A program made the translations under genes and the position numbers. Below the pieces are notes generated by a model. That model saw only the letters and a program-made list of their open reading frames with translations, did not search any database and was not told where the DNA came from. Below are positions 27,489-36,169 of a stretch of DNA of 64,000 nt, one piece after another. Every line of letters starts with the position of its first letter. The first letter of the stretch is position 1. Source of the stretch: Sulfurimonas sp. (GTDB lineage Bacteria > Campylobacterota > Campylobacteria > Campylobacterales > Sulfurimonadaceae); assembly GCF_026196735.1 (NCBI RefSeq), contig NZ_JAPHUF010000007.1, positions 186,001 to 250,000 of the forward strand, in the 5' to 3' direction.

Positions 27489-29237
27489 ATGCAAGCGTTT
27501 GAACCAAAAACATTAACAATAGCAGAACTATTTGGTAATCAAGATAGTTTATATAAAATTCCGAGATACCAAAGACCATATAAGTGGGAAGGTGATCAAG
27601 TTGAACAACTTTGGGATGATATATACTCTGCGTATGAAGACAATATAAGCAACTATTTCTTAGGTTCAATCATTACGGCGAAGGATGGTAGTTCAATAGA
27701 TATTATTGATGGTCAACAGCGTATGACAACATTAATGATTTTCTTTTGTGTTTTAAGAGATGTTTTTCCAAATATTAATGAAGATACAGATAACCCAGAT
27801 GCAATTGATAAAGACACTATTGAAAATTTTATTTACTATAAAAAGAAATTTGAGCGATTAACACTACTAACCGACCCTCAGCATAGAGGTGATTTAGAAA
27901 ATTTAATTATCAAAGGTTCAGTTTATGATCTAAAAAAACCTTATAAATATGAAATAAAAATAGATGAAAAGCCTAAATATAAATTTATGAATACTGCCTT
28001 AATATTTAAAGAAAAATTAGAAGAAATTGGTGAAGAGAATATAGGCGAATTTATTAATTATTTGTTTAATAATGTATCAATAATCAGAATAGATTGTATT
28101 GACAGAGGCTTTGCTATAAAATTATTTCAAGTACTAAATGACAGAGGTATGGATTTGACATCGTCAGATTTAATCAAAAGCTTTTTACTTCAAAAGATCG
28201 AAGATAAGTATAAAAATGAAGAAGATGATACTGGAAGAAAAGATGAAGAGGATCAGTTTATTTCTGAGTGGAGGAAAGCAGAAAATATTTTATTAGATAC
28301 TGATTTAAGTATGAACGATATGTTTATAGTTTATGAATATTATTTACTTGCTCAAAATCCTAAAAAATCATTATCTGATGAACTACAGGAACAGTTTAAA
28401 GATGGTGACGCAAATACCATATTGCATGATTTTGTGGAGTTTTCTGAAATATATAGAGATGATATTTGCAATAAAGAAGACAAAGTGATCTATTCATTTT
28501 GGTATCTTAGATGGAGCGTATATTGGAAGTCTATACTATTAGCTTCTCTACACAATAACTATAGTGAACATGAAAAACTATTAATAATTTTAAGACGCTT
28601 TTACTATCTTTATTGGATTGCTGGTAAAACATTATCTAAAGTAAAACAACTTTCATTTAATATTATTAAATGGGTTAAAGAAAACAAGTCTATTGATTTC
28701 ATAGAAAATGAAATTAATGTAAAACTAAAAGCTGATAATATTATAAATTTAGCAAAAGATAACTTGTCATCAGACGATATATATAATACAGCTTGGAGCA
28801 AGCCTCTTATTTTATTAATTGAGTATGGTATTACGGATGATAGTAAATTGTCTTTTATCGGATTAAGTAAAGATTTGCATCTGGAACATATACTTCCCAA
28901 AAAATATAAAAGTTTTCCAGAATGGGATCATATAACAGATGAAGTTGCTTTAGAATGGTTAAATAGTGCTGGGAATCTTACACTATTAAGTGGTAAAAAA
29001 AATATCGAAGCTAGTAATAACCCTTTTGATCAGAAAATCAGTATTTACAGAGGTAAAGGAAAATATAAAGATAAAGATACTTCTATCACAGCTTTTGAGA
29101 TGACAAAACAAATAGTTAGTGACTTTGAACAAAACAAATATAATAAAGAATGGACAGAACAAGCTATTGAAGATAGATATGATTGGTTTTGTGAGAAAGT
29201 AACAGATATTTTAGATATCTCATGTGAAGATCAATAA
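27489..29237 (+). CDS. DUF262/DUF1524 protein, GmrSD-like type IV restriction nuclease
   Basis: The GmrSD/BrxU group cuts DNA carrying modified bases, using a ParB-like nucleotidase domain (DUF262) and a His-Me finger nuclease (DUF1524). In this 582-residue single-chain form, the DUF262 signature is plain at the amino end: YKIPRYQRPYKWE (about 22-34), YFLGSII and IIDGQQRMTTL (about 76-86). The nuclease signature is LHLEHILPKKY (His near 464-466) followed by NSAGNLTLLSGKKNIEASNNPF (about 495-515). A charged linker (EDDTGRKDEEDQ) joins the domains. AGGAAAAG precedes the start. It stands in its own transcription unit, 19 bp before the membrane-protein gene of the NACHT operon, with which it may share a transcript. 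Confidence 0.88.
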   Translation: MQAFEPKTLTIAELFGNQDSLYKIPRYQRPYKWEGDQVEQLWDDIYSAYEDNISNYFLGSIITAKDGSSIDIIDGQQRMTTLMIFFCVLRDVFPNINEDTDNPDAIDKDTIENFIYYKKKFERLTLLTDPQHRGDLENLIIKGSVYDLKKPYKYEIKIDEKPKYKFMNTALIFKEKLEEIGEENIGEFINYLFNNVSIIRIDCIDRGFAIKLFQVLNDRGMDLTSSDLIKSFLLQKIEDKYKNEEDDTGRKDEEDQFISEWRKAENILLDTDLSMNDMFIVYEYYLLAQNPKKSLSDELQEQFKDGDANTILHDFVEFSEIYRDDICNKEDKVIYSFWYLRWSVYWKSILLASLHNNYSEHEKLLIILRRFYYLYWIAGKTLSKVKQLSFNIIKWVKENKSIDFIENEINVKLKADNIINLAKDNLSSDDIYNTAWSKPLILLIEYGITDDSKLSFIGLSKDLHLEHILPKKYKSFPEWDHITDEVALEWLNSAGNLTLLSGKKNIEASNNPFDQKISIYRGKGKYKDKDTSITAFEMTKQIVSDFEQNKYNKEWTEQAIEDRYDWFCEKVTDILDISCEDQ

Positions 29238-29256
29238 AAGCATAAGAAGGTAGAAA

Positions 29257-29499
29257 ATGGATCAGGATTTAAATATTACCGAAACAGCAGCCAATACAAT
29301 AGCTGTAAATGTAAATACGGCTTTTATTGTAATTAGTACTGCTATTGTTTTTGCTCTTGCTATATGGGGATATAAAAAATATAAAGGTATGAATATAATT
29401 AAGAAGACTATTAATGAATTTGGTGAAATTAGTCAAAACGGTAAAGACAATATTATTGATGATGTAGATAATACTAACGGAAAAATAAGTCAAAGTTAA
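29257..29499 (+). CDS. Small single-span membrane protein, first gene of NACHT–radical SAM operon
   Basis: The 80-residue product has one hydrophobic segment (about 22-40, TAFIVISTAIVFALAIWGY) followed by basic KKYKG, so the amino end should face out and the polar, Asn/Asp-rich tail should lie in the cytoplasm. There is no signal cleavage site. AGAAGG lies 6 bp upstream. Its stop is immediately followed by the ATG of the NACHT ATPase gene. No effector domain is recognisable in that ATPase, so this membrane protein could be its effector (for example membrane disruption) or its anchor; that is inference from position only. Confidence 0.7.
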   Translation: MDQDLNITETAANTIAVNVNTAFIVISTAIVFALAIWGYKKYKGMNIIKKTINEFGEISQNGKDNIIDDVDNTNGKISQS

Positions 29500-32046
29500 A
29501 TGAGTAACATAGTAAAAGATACAGATAATCGTTGGGGTGTAATTAATCAAACTACAATTAGAAATTATTTGATTTTTAAACCAAAAAAGTGGCTAAAAAA
29601 AACATTCCAAAAAGATAAATACTATCAAAGTTTACATCTAATATTGAGACATCAATTAAATAAAAAAGTACAAACTTTTAAAGACAATAAAAAGTATATT
29701 CCTGATATTTTTTTAGAGCTTGATGATGTAAAAGAAAAGCTTAGATATATCACACAACCAATACTGTTTTATAAAAAAAACATAGATGAAATTAAGAATG
29801 TAGAGTTTTATTTTTTTAATGAAGTATTAGAAAATCTTGGCATTACTAAAAAAAACCTTGATATCTCAATAAGGTATTCAAGTCCTAAAACACAAAGTGA
29901 ACTAAATGAAACAATAGAACAATTGATGAATGATTTTTTAAAGTTTAAAGAATCTATACCAAACTTTGATGATAGAAAAGAAATGGAGAATAAGCTTTCA
30001 GAAGAAAAATATAAGTTACTCATTAAAGAACAAGGACTTAACCATAGATTTGGACGGTTTTTAGACAATTTTGAAAAAAAATTTAGACTACTTCAAAAGC
30101 AGTTTATATTACTAACTGAACAAGCAGGACAAGGTAAAACAAATCTAGTATGTGACTTTGTAGAGAATGTAATGTTAAAAAAGAATCTATTAGGAGTTAT
30201 GTTTACTGGCAATGAATTCAATAATTTACATAGAGATAAAATTGAAGATATTATTTTAAAAGAAATATATGGTTTTGAATCAGGTATAGAGTTTAATGAA
30301 TTTTTTGATGATATTGAATACTTATGTAAATCTAATAACACTACTTTTACAATAATCATAGATGGTCTAAATGAAAATATTAATATAAAATATTTTTCTA
30401 AAGAGCTCTATTCATTTGTTGAAGAAATATTGAAAAAAGATTTTATTAGATTGATTTTTACTTGTCGTTCTGAATACTTTGATGATAGGTTTAAAAACTT
30501 TAAAGAACCATCATTTTTAAATAAGATGGAAATGCAAGAAAGTTTTATGAATCGATATAAAAGGTATAGAGAAGAGTTTCCTGAACACTTAGAAGACAGG
30601 CTAATTTCTTCATATATGAAATTTTTTCAAATAAAAAGTACACTATCCCCTAATGTACGTGCTACACTAGCTAATAACTTTTTATTACTAAGAATGTTTA
30701 GTGAAGTATATGGCACAAAAGACAATCCAACTGCCCCTGTGGAACAAGTATATAATATATATAAAGATGATTTATTTAAAAAATATTTTGAGTTCAAACA
30801 TGAACAAATAAACGTCAAAACTAAATACGGTTCAACAGAGTTGAAAAAATTATTTGAATCTATCCTGAAGTATATGGTTGAGACTAATATCTACACAAAT
30901 ATATCATTAGACAACATTGAAGATATTGATTTGGAACTACTAGAACATATTATTGACGAAGATATATTTTTTAGAAAAGATTTAATTAAAGATGAAAGTA
31001 GTATATATGCAAACAGTGAAGTTCTGAATTTTACATTTGATGAGTTTAGAGATTATTTATTAGCTGATTATATAGTAAATAATGAGAAGATTGATCCAAA
31101 AATATTCTTAGAGTCTATTGATGAAAATATGACAATTAGAGAGGGTGTTGAAAGATACTTATTTTTTAAATCAAGAAAAAAAATGTATAAAGTTAAGCTG
31201 CAATTTTTAGAAGAGTTAGAATATTATGATAATCTATTCTTGAGTAATATATTTTCTGTTAGTGACGAAGATATTAATGATGATGACATTCATAAAATAA
31301 AAGATTTGTTTATTCAAGATGTTGTTTTTTCAAAAAAAATTATTAATCATCTGATGTATAGACATATTACGAGGCACTATATAAAACTTAATATATTTAC
31401 TTTATTTGATATTATTTTATCATTAAATGATGATGAGTATAGTACATTTGTTAGTGAAAAGTATAAAATAAAATATGATTATTATAGCTATCAAAGAGAA
31501 AGAAAAGGAGGCTTTTTACAGCTACTAGAAGACTTATATGGTATTTTAGAAACTAGAAATTTTTCAAAAGAATATCAACTACACAATGTTTTTGAGTTTA
31601 TGTTTTTGCTTTTAGGTGTAACAGACGAAACAGCTTATGGTTCTTCTGTATATGAACTAACTGAACTTTTAGAAAATTATATAGATAAATATCCAGAAAA
31701 TGCAAAAAAAATATTATTGAAATATGAAGATATAAATATAGAAAAAATAAAACTTGAAATATGGAAATTATTGAATTATTATATAAATAAGCAGATAGAC
31801 TTTGATAATGAGTTTTATAAAGAAACCTTTAAAAAATTTATTGGCTTAGAAGATGGAATTTTAAAAAATAATATATTGAGATTTCTAGAAAAATGTTATA
31901 AATTAGATAGTAGTTGGTGCACTTCTGAAGAGCATAGTTTTTTTAAAGATTTAGAAAATGAAGAAAAAACGAGAATGCAGTTTTTTCGTGATGTAGCTGA
32001 TGGAAAGGCAGATTTATCTGAATTATTAGAGGATCTTGATATATGA
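29500..32046 (+). CDS. NACHT/STAND-family NTPase, candidate anti-phage sensor
   Basis: STAND ATPases are signalling switches; in bacteria many sense phage and trigger an effector. The 848-residue protein has Walker A TEQAGQGKTNL (about 205-213), Walker B FTIIIDGLNEN (about 283-293, DGLNE in place of DGLDE) and the arginine/sensor strand IFTCRSEYFDDRF. The later LNFTFDEFRDYLLADYIV (about 508-526) is the segment typical of NACHT winged-helix regions. The amino 200 residues are helical and basic, with no recognised effector domain. The carboxy 300 are helical and probably form the sensor. It begins right after the small membrane-protein gene and overlaps the next gene by ATGA, so all five genes should be co-translated. 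Confidence 0.8.
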   Translation: MSNIVKDTDNRWGVINQTTIRNYLIFKPKKWLKKTFQKDKYYQSLHLILRHQLNKKVQTFKDNKKYIPDIFLELDDVKEKLRYITQPILFYKKNIDEIKNVEFYFFNEVLENLGITKKNLDISIRYSSPKTQSELNETIEQLMNDFLKFKESIPNFDDRKEMENKLSEEKYKLLIKEQGLNHRFGRFLDNFEKKFRLLQKQFILLTEQAGQGKTNLVCDFVENVMLKKNLLGVMFTGNEFNNLHRDKIEDIILKEIYGFESGIEFNEFFDDIEYLCKSNNTTFTIIIDGLNENINIKYFSKELYSFVEEILKKDFIRLIFTCRSEYFDDRFKNFKEPSFLNKMEMQESFMNRYKRYREEFPEHLEDRLISSYMKFFQIKSTLSPNVRATLANNFLLLRMFSEVYGTKDNPTAPVEQVYNIYKDDLFKKYFEFKHEQINVKTKYGSTELKKLFESILKYMVETNIYTNISLDNIEDIDLELLEHIIDEDIFFRKDLIKDESSIYANSEVLNFTFDEFRDYLLADYIVNNEKIDPKIFLESIDENMTIREGVERYLFFKSRKKMYKVKLQFLEELEYYDNLFLSNIFSVSDEDINDDDIHKIKDLFIQDVVFSKKIINHLMYRHITRHYIKLNIFTLFDIILSLNDDEYSTFVSEKYKIKYDYYSYQRERKGGFLQLLEDLYGILETRNFSKEYQLHNVFEFMFLLLGVTDETAYGSSVYELTELLENYIDKYPENAKKILLKYEDINIEKIKLEIWKLLNYYINKQIDFDNEFYKETFKKFIGLEDGILKNNILRFLEKCYKLDSSWCTSEEHSFFKDLENEEKTRMQFFRDVADGKADLSELLEDLDI

Positions 32047-32450
32047 TAATTAATAGCAATGATAAAAGTCATTTAGTTCTTTTGCCTAAAAAAATATCTA
32101 AAGATAAGTTTTTACTTCAAGCTAAAGTTCGTAAAGGTAGTTACTTTTATAAAAGGTTAGAAAGTATATATGTTTCTTTGACATCATCTACAACTAATCT
32201 AGAAGAAGAATATAAACTATACTACACTGAGTATGAAAGTTTTGAAGAATTTTTATATCATAAATACCCTCATTTAGACGAAAAAAGCCTGGATTTAATC
32301 AACAATAGTTTATGTACTAAGCAGTATAATTTTGTACGAGGATACATGTATGAACTAAGTGATTATCAATTACATATGCTTATTGATTACTCTGATGAAT
32401 TTATAGGAAAAATTAATAATTTACTTAAGGCTGAATTATATGAAAATTAA
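32043..32450 (+). CDS. Small unknown protein in NACHT–radical SAM operon
   Basis: This 135-residue protein overlaps the NACHT stop (ATGA) and itself overlaps the next gene by 11 bp. I recognise no family. It begins with a strand-rich part (HLVLLPKKISKDKFLLQAKVRKGSYFYKRLE) and continues with acidic helices rich in Tyr and Leu. No membrane segment. Possible roles are an adaptor between the ATPase and the small NSSST protein, or a carrier that presents a peptide to the radical SAM enzyme, but there is no clear RRE-type motif to support the latter. Confidence 0.65.
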   Translation: MIINSNDKSHLVLLPKKISKDKFLLQAKVRKGSYFYKRLESIYVSLTSSTTNLEEEYKLYYTEYESFEEFLYHKYPHLDEKSLDLINNSLCTKQYNFVRGYMYELSDYQLHMLIDYSDEFIGKINNLLKAELYEN

Positions 32451-32856
32451 AACTGACTTTGTTACAAATAGCTCATCTACATCATTTATTATAATGACAA
32501 AAGATGACTGGAATAAAGATGACTTTATAAGTTTAATGGGTGTAGAGAAAGACTCTGATTTCTATGAGATGATGAATGGGTTATATCACACACTAAGTGA
32601 TGCAATGGAAGATATTGAAGTAGCTATTGCAAGTGAATATTGGAGAGATGCATATAAAACTATTGAAGAATTTATTACCAAAGAATATTCAAAAGAAGTA
32701 TATGAAAAATATTTGCTTGCTAAAAAAGAGAATAAAAAAATTTATGTAGGTAGATTAAGTAGTGATGATGAAGCTTTCGCAGCATATATTTGTGTTGATT
32801 ATTTTGAAGAAGAAGATGAGAAAATTTATTTTAACTATACAAATTGTTATTGGTAA
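32440..32856 (+). CDS. Small protein with DFVTNSSSTSF amino terminus, possible radical SAM substrate
   Basis: The 138-residue protein opens MKIKTDFVTNSSSTSFIIM. This conserved start (often with five serines) recurs at the head of many otherwise unrelated uncharacterised bacterial proteins, as far as I recall. The rest is acidic and helical, ending in a beta-like YFEEEDEKIYFNYTNCYW. The invariant N-terminal Asn/Ser/Thr block is unlikely to be there for folding alone and could be a recognition or modification site. The radical SAM/SPASM gene starts 3 bp after the stop, the arrangement of a precursor and its modifying enzyme. The substrate role is a hypothesis; the motif and spacing are seen directly. 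Confidence 0.65.
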   Translation: MKIKTDFVTNSSSTSFIIMTKDDWNKDDFISLMGVEKDSDFYEMMNGLYHTLSDAMEDIEVAIASEYWRDAYKTIEEFITKEYSKEVYEKYLLAKKENKKIYVGRLSSDDEAFAAYICVDYFEEEDEKIYFNYTNCYW

Positions 32857-32859
32857 ATT

Positions 32860-33894
32860 ATGAATTCAGTTATATTTAAAAATTATCCAGAAGAGAAATA
32901 TAAAATCATATTTAATCAAAAAACTGGATTTTTTGCTAGAGTTGAAGAAAAAGATACACCTGAAATATTTTGGGCTAAAAGTGGTCCAGAACTTTTAGAT
33001 ATATCTATTACTAATTGGTGTGATAAAGAATGTTCTTTTTGTTACAGAAACTCAAATGAAGATGGCAAGCATATAACGATAGAAGATTATGAAACTATAA
33101 TGCTAGAAGCATCCAAAAACAATGTTTTACAAGTAGCTTTAGGTGGAGGTAATCCTAATCAACATCCAGACTTTATAAAGCTTATTCAACTAACCAGAGA
33201 TAAATATAACATAGTCCCTTCCTATACAACTAATGGAAGAGGTTTGAGTAAAGAAGTATTAGAAGCTACAAAAAAATACTGTGGTGCCGTTGCTGTGAGT
33301 GCATACGAACCATTTGATGAAACAAGACGAGCTGTATTTAGACTATCAGATCACAATATTAAAGTAAATCTTCATTATGTATTAGATAGCCAATCTATAG
33401 AAAGAGCTATAGATTGGCTAGAAAATGGTCATCCTATTCTTGATATGTGTAATGCTATTATTTTTCTCAATTACAAACCAGTAGGAAAAGACAAAGACTA
33501 TAGTTTACTTTTAAAGTATAGTCCTCTACTAAAGAAATTCTTTGATTTGGTAGATAATAATGTAAATTCTTTTAAAATAGGATTTGATAGCTGTATGGTC
33601 TCAGGAATAGTTCAAAATATGAAAAATATAAATTTGACTTCACTTGAGCCATGTGACGCAGGAAGATTCTCTGCTTATATTTCAGAGGACTTAAAAATGT
33701 ATCCTTGCTCATTTATGATGGAGCATTATGAAGGTGAAAGTTTAAGAGAAAAATCCTTTATGGATATATGGAATAATTCAAATTCATTTAAAGAAATACA
33801 AAATAATTTGGGTGGAAGTAGGTGTGAAAGTTGTATGCAAAAAAATAATTGTTTAAATGGCTGTCCATTTTTGAGAGAAATTGATTTGTGTTAG
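32860..33894 (+). CDS. Radical SAM enzyme with SPASM domain
   Basis: The 344-residue enzyme has the [4Fe-4S] motif CDKECSFC (C54, C58, C61), then GGGNP in the position of the usual GGE SAM-binding motif. The carboxy end carries a full SPASM pattern for auxiliary clusters: C265, C283, C322, C325, C331, C335 and the last residue C344 (CESCMQKNNCLNGC). SPASM enzymes mostly modify peptides or proteins, for example by forming thioether or carbon-carbon links. It follows the NSSST-protein gene by 3 bp and ends the five-gene operon. An A+T-rich imperfect hairpin at about 33900-33940 separates it from the converging phosphoesterase gene. The family is firm; the substrate is inferred. Confidence 0.88.
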   Translation: MNSVIFKNYPEEKYKIIFNQKTGFFARVEEKDTPEIFWAKSGPELLDISITNWCDKECSFCYRNSNEDGKHITIEDYETIMLEASKNNVLQVALGGGNPNQHPDFIKLIQLTRDKYNIVPSYTTNGRGLSKEVLEATKKYCGAVAVSAYEPFDETRRAVFRLSDHNIKVNLHYVLDSQSIERAIDWLENGHPILDMCNAIIFLNYKPVGKDKDYSLLLKYSPLLKKFFDLVDNNVNSFKIGFDSCMVSGIVQNMKNINLTSLEPCDAGRFSAYISEDLKMYPCSFMMEHYEGESLREKSFMDIWNNSNSFKEIQNNLGGSRCESCMQKNNCLNGCPFLREIDLC

Positions 33895-33976
33895 ATTACT
33901 AAATATGATGATTTTTTATAAAATAAAATCTATCATTTAGCCTGTCTTTTAATATCATTATAAAAATTTGTAGTTG

Positions 33977-34819
33977 TCATAGACTTATCTCAAAACTTTT
34001 CATATTAATATTATCTCCATACTGGCTCTCATTTGGATAACCAAGTGGGTTACATAAAAATTTAACATCTTCCATCTCATACTCTATAGAATCATGCGTA
34101 TGACCAAATATCCAATACTTCATAGAACTATTTTTATAAAATTTACTACCGTCAAATGTGAAAAATGTATTAATAGGACTATTGTGATATTTTTCGTTAA
34201 TATGCTCTTCATCAAATGATGGATTGACATGAGTAATCATAACATCACAGTTTTGATATATTTGTTCAAGCTTTACCATCTCTAATTTAGCAATATCATC
34301 AAACCTACTAATCCCTTTGATTAGTCTACTATCGTTGATATTTCTATTCCACAGTAAATTAATATGGTTGCTATCAAACTGAGTATAATATTTTTTTACA
34401 TAACTTCCATCATACCAACTATCTGCTCCAGCAAATCTAATTCCCTCTATCTCAATGATTTTACCATCTAAACAGTACATATTTTTTTCTTGATTTATGA
34501 GTTTTCGCATATCTTCAACTCGTTTAAAAGAGTCATTTTCAAAAGCGTACTTTGATTCACTGTCTACAAGGTAATAGTCATGATTTCCCAATACACAAAT
34601 GATGTATTTATAAAACTTTTTTTGAAAAGTTTTTAAGACTTCTATATTTTGCTCATTGTAGTGTCCTATATCGCCAGCTATAATTAAAACATTACCAATT
34701 TCTCTAGTGCAATTGTCTGTAAAAATCTGTGTAAATAAAGATATAACATTTTCACTTGTAGTTAAATGTGGTTTGAAATAAAAATCAAGATGTAAATCGC
34801 TTAAAATATCAACTGTCAT
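33977..34819 (-). CDS. Calcineurin-like metallophosphoesterase, third gene of toxin-antitoxin operon
   Basis: The 280-residue enzyme has all the metal-binding motifs of the family in order: DILSDLHLD (DxH, residue about 4), IIAGDIGHY (GD), CVLGNHDYYL (GNHD), MITHVNPS (H) and WIFGHTHDSIE (GHTH). Such enzymes hydrolyse phosphomono- or diesters, including cyclic nucleotides and nucleic acids. Its ATG directly follows the stop of the nucleotidyltransferase toxin gene, so the two are translated together. In this position it could reverse or process a nucleotide added by the toxin, or be an independent effector. The enzyme class is firm, the substrate unknown. Confidence 0.85.
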   Translation of the reverse strand: MTVDILSDLHLDFYFKPHLTTSENVISLFTQIFTDNCTREIGNVLIIAGDIGHYNEQNIEVLKTFQKKFYKYIICVLGNHDYYLVDSESKYAFENDSFKRVEDMRKLINQEKNMYCLDGKIIEIEGIRFAGADSWYDGSYVKKYYTQFDSNHINLLWNRNINDSRLIKGISRFDDIAKLEMVKLEQIYQNCDVMITHVNPSFDEEHINEKYHNSPINTFFTFDGSKFYKNSSMKYWIFGHTHDSIEYEMEDVKFLCNPLGYPNESQYGDNINMKSFEISL

Positions 34820-35497
34820 TTATACTTCCAATCTATTTATCAATTGCAAGACTCTTGTTTTGATTTCATTAAATGATAAGTGAGACTGCTCTTTTTCATC
34901 TAAATAAACTGTTTCATCATTTAGAGGTTGTACCTTGGTATCTATAAACTCAACTAGAGACTCTTTAGTCTCTAGTTGAGTTAGTTTTTTGGCTATTTCT
35001 AATATTTCGTCTATAGATAGAACATTATTATCTAGTATCGCTCCAAAATCAAAAAGATCTCTAGACTTATCTCTTGAAAATAGTGCTACAATTTTTAATT
35101 TAGCAATTGACTTTAAATCTAGTATCTTAATATTTGAATTTTCAAACTGCGTAAATGATGATTGCTCTAGTATTTCTAATTGTAGAGTTCTACTAGCTTT
35201 AAAGAATTCTACTTTTACACCATCTAAATTGAATTTCAACATATGCTCATCTGGAAACAGACCTGCTAACCTTAGAGCAAATACATTTTCATCTTTGACT
35301 TTGTTAGCATTGATGGATAACATTGATGAGATTATTGCTTTATGGTTGAGTATATTGGTACTTACGACATCTATATCTTCAGATATTCTGTGATTTATGT
35401 AGTATGAGAGTGCAGTACCACCGATAAAATACAAATCATCGTTGAACAAATCTAAATTTTTGATTTTTTTGAGTGTTTTGATTACATTAGCAGTCAT
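34820..35497 (-). CDS. AbiEii/AbiGii-type nucleotidyltransferase toxin
   Basis: AbiEii-like toxins belong to the DNA polymerase beta nucleotidyltransferase fold and stop growth by adding nucleotides to tRNA or similar targets. The 225-residue protein shows FIGGTALSYYINHRISEDIDVVS (about 24-46), the GGTAL and SxDID motifs that bind metal and nucleotide. A later segment, AKLKIVALFSRDKSRDLFDFGAIL (about 130-155), gives the conserved Lys and RDxxD motif of the family. Length fits the short AbiEii-like group. Its start overlaps the end of the HTH gene by 11 bp, the usual antitoxin-then-toxin order. The phosphoesterase gene follows at once. Confidence 0.85.
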   Translation of the reverse strand: MTANVIKTLKKIKNLDLFNDDLYFIGGTALSYYINHRISEDIDVVSTNILNHKAIISSMLSINANKVKDENVFALRLAGLFPDEHMLKFNLDGVKVEFFKASRTLQLEILEQSSFTQFENSNIKILDLKSIAKLKIVALFSRDKSRDLFDFGAILDNNVLSIDEILEIAKKLTQLETKESLVEFIDTKVQPLNDETVYLDEKEQSHLSFNEIKTRVLQLINRLEV

Positions 35498-35936
35498 TGA
35501 TTATCCTAGAGAGTTCTTTGTACATCTCACTTTTATTGTAGCTACCGCTTAGTTGGATATCCATACCACCAGTGCTTATATAGCCTTTATCGTACATTTT
35601 TTTGTATTTATCATTTAGTACATACCTGACAAGTGATTTTCCATACTCTTTACATATCTGCTTTATGTCACTAACATCCATCAAAGATAAGTAATTGTAG
35701 ATAATAGAATAAACTGTTTGACTACTTGTTTCATTCGTCTGCCAAAAACAGTTAGTAGTGTACTTCTCAGGATTAAATATTACAACATCATTTGTATCTT
35801 GAAATGACTGCTTCTCTTTAATTTCATCATAATCAAGAGATTCTAATACATCATAAAGTCTACTTCTATTCTTCTTCCAATCCCTAAGTGTTCTATCTGG
35901 AATATCTAATAATCTACTAATCTCTTGTTGAGTCAT
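35487..35936 (-). CDS. HTH antitoxin-like protein paired with AbiEii-like toxin
   Basis: The 149-residue product begins with a helix-turn-helix (MTQQEISRLLDIPDRTLRDWKKNR, residues 1-24). The rest is helical with RYVLNDKYKKMYDKGYI and ends in basic and polar residues. It lies first in the operon, overlapping the toxin gene, and its own promoter contains a palindromic operator, as expected of an autoregulating antitoxin. It is not clearly the classic AbiEi wing-helix protein. It resembles other antitoxins that accompany nucleotidyltransferase toxins only in order and HTH. AAGAGG is the ribosome site. Confidence 0.7.
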   Translation of the reverse strand: MTQQEISRLLDIPDRTLRDWKKNRSRLYDVLESLDYDEIKEKQSFQDTNDVVIFNPEKYTTNCFWQTNETSSQTVYSIIYNYLSLMDVSDIKQICKEYGKSLVRYVLNDKYKKMYDKGYISTGGMDIQLSGSYNKSEMYKELSRIINDC

Positions 35937-35954
35937 AATAATCCTCTTTTTATA

Positions 35955-35983
35955 ATTATAGGCGAATACCGCCTAATTGTCAA
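35955..35983 (-). promoter_or_regulatory. Promoter with palindromic operator for the toxin-antitoxin operon
   Basis: Reading the minus strand, TTGACA (35983-35978) is followed after exactly 17 bases by TATAAT (35960-35955), a consensus sigma-70 promoter. The spacer carries the inverted repeat TAGGCG-gtatt-CGCCTA (35975-35959). A protein bound there would block RNA polymerase. The HTH antitoxin gene begins about 20 bp downstream, so autorepression is the natural reading. Confidence 0.75.
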
Positions 35984-36169
35984 ATCTTCTACATACTAAT
36001 AAATTAACTTCTAAATTTTTACAACCACATATTATTAACATAGTCAAAGTACAAAGATACTTTGAAAATCAGTAGATCTAAATATAGGAGCATGTGTGCG
36101 AAAAAAATTACAAGAGTTTAGATTCTTTACTAAGTCTCAAAAGCTTATCCAAACATTAATAGGATTCAA

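Noticed and set aside
34989-35393. Plus-strand 134-codon frame opposite the AbiEii-like gene
   Set aside because: Serine/leucine-rich antisense shadow of a gene with clear motifs; no ribosome site.
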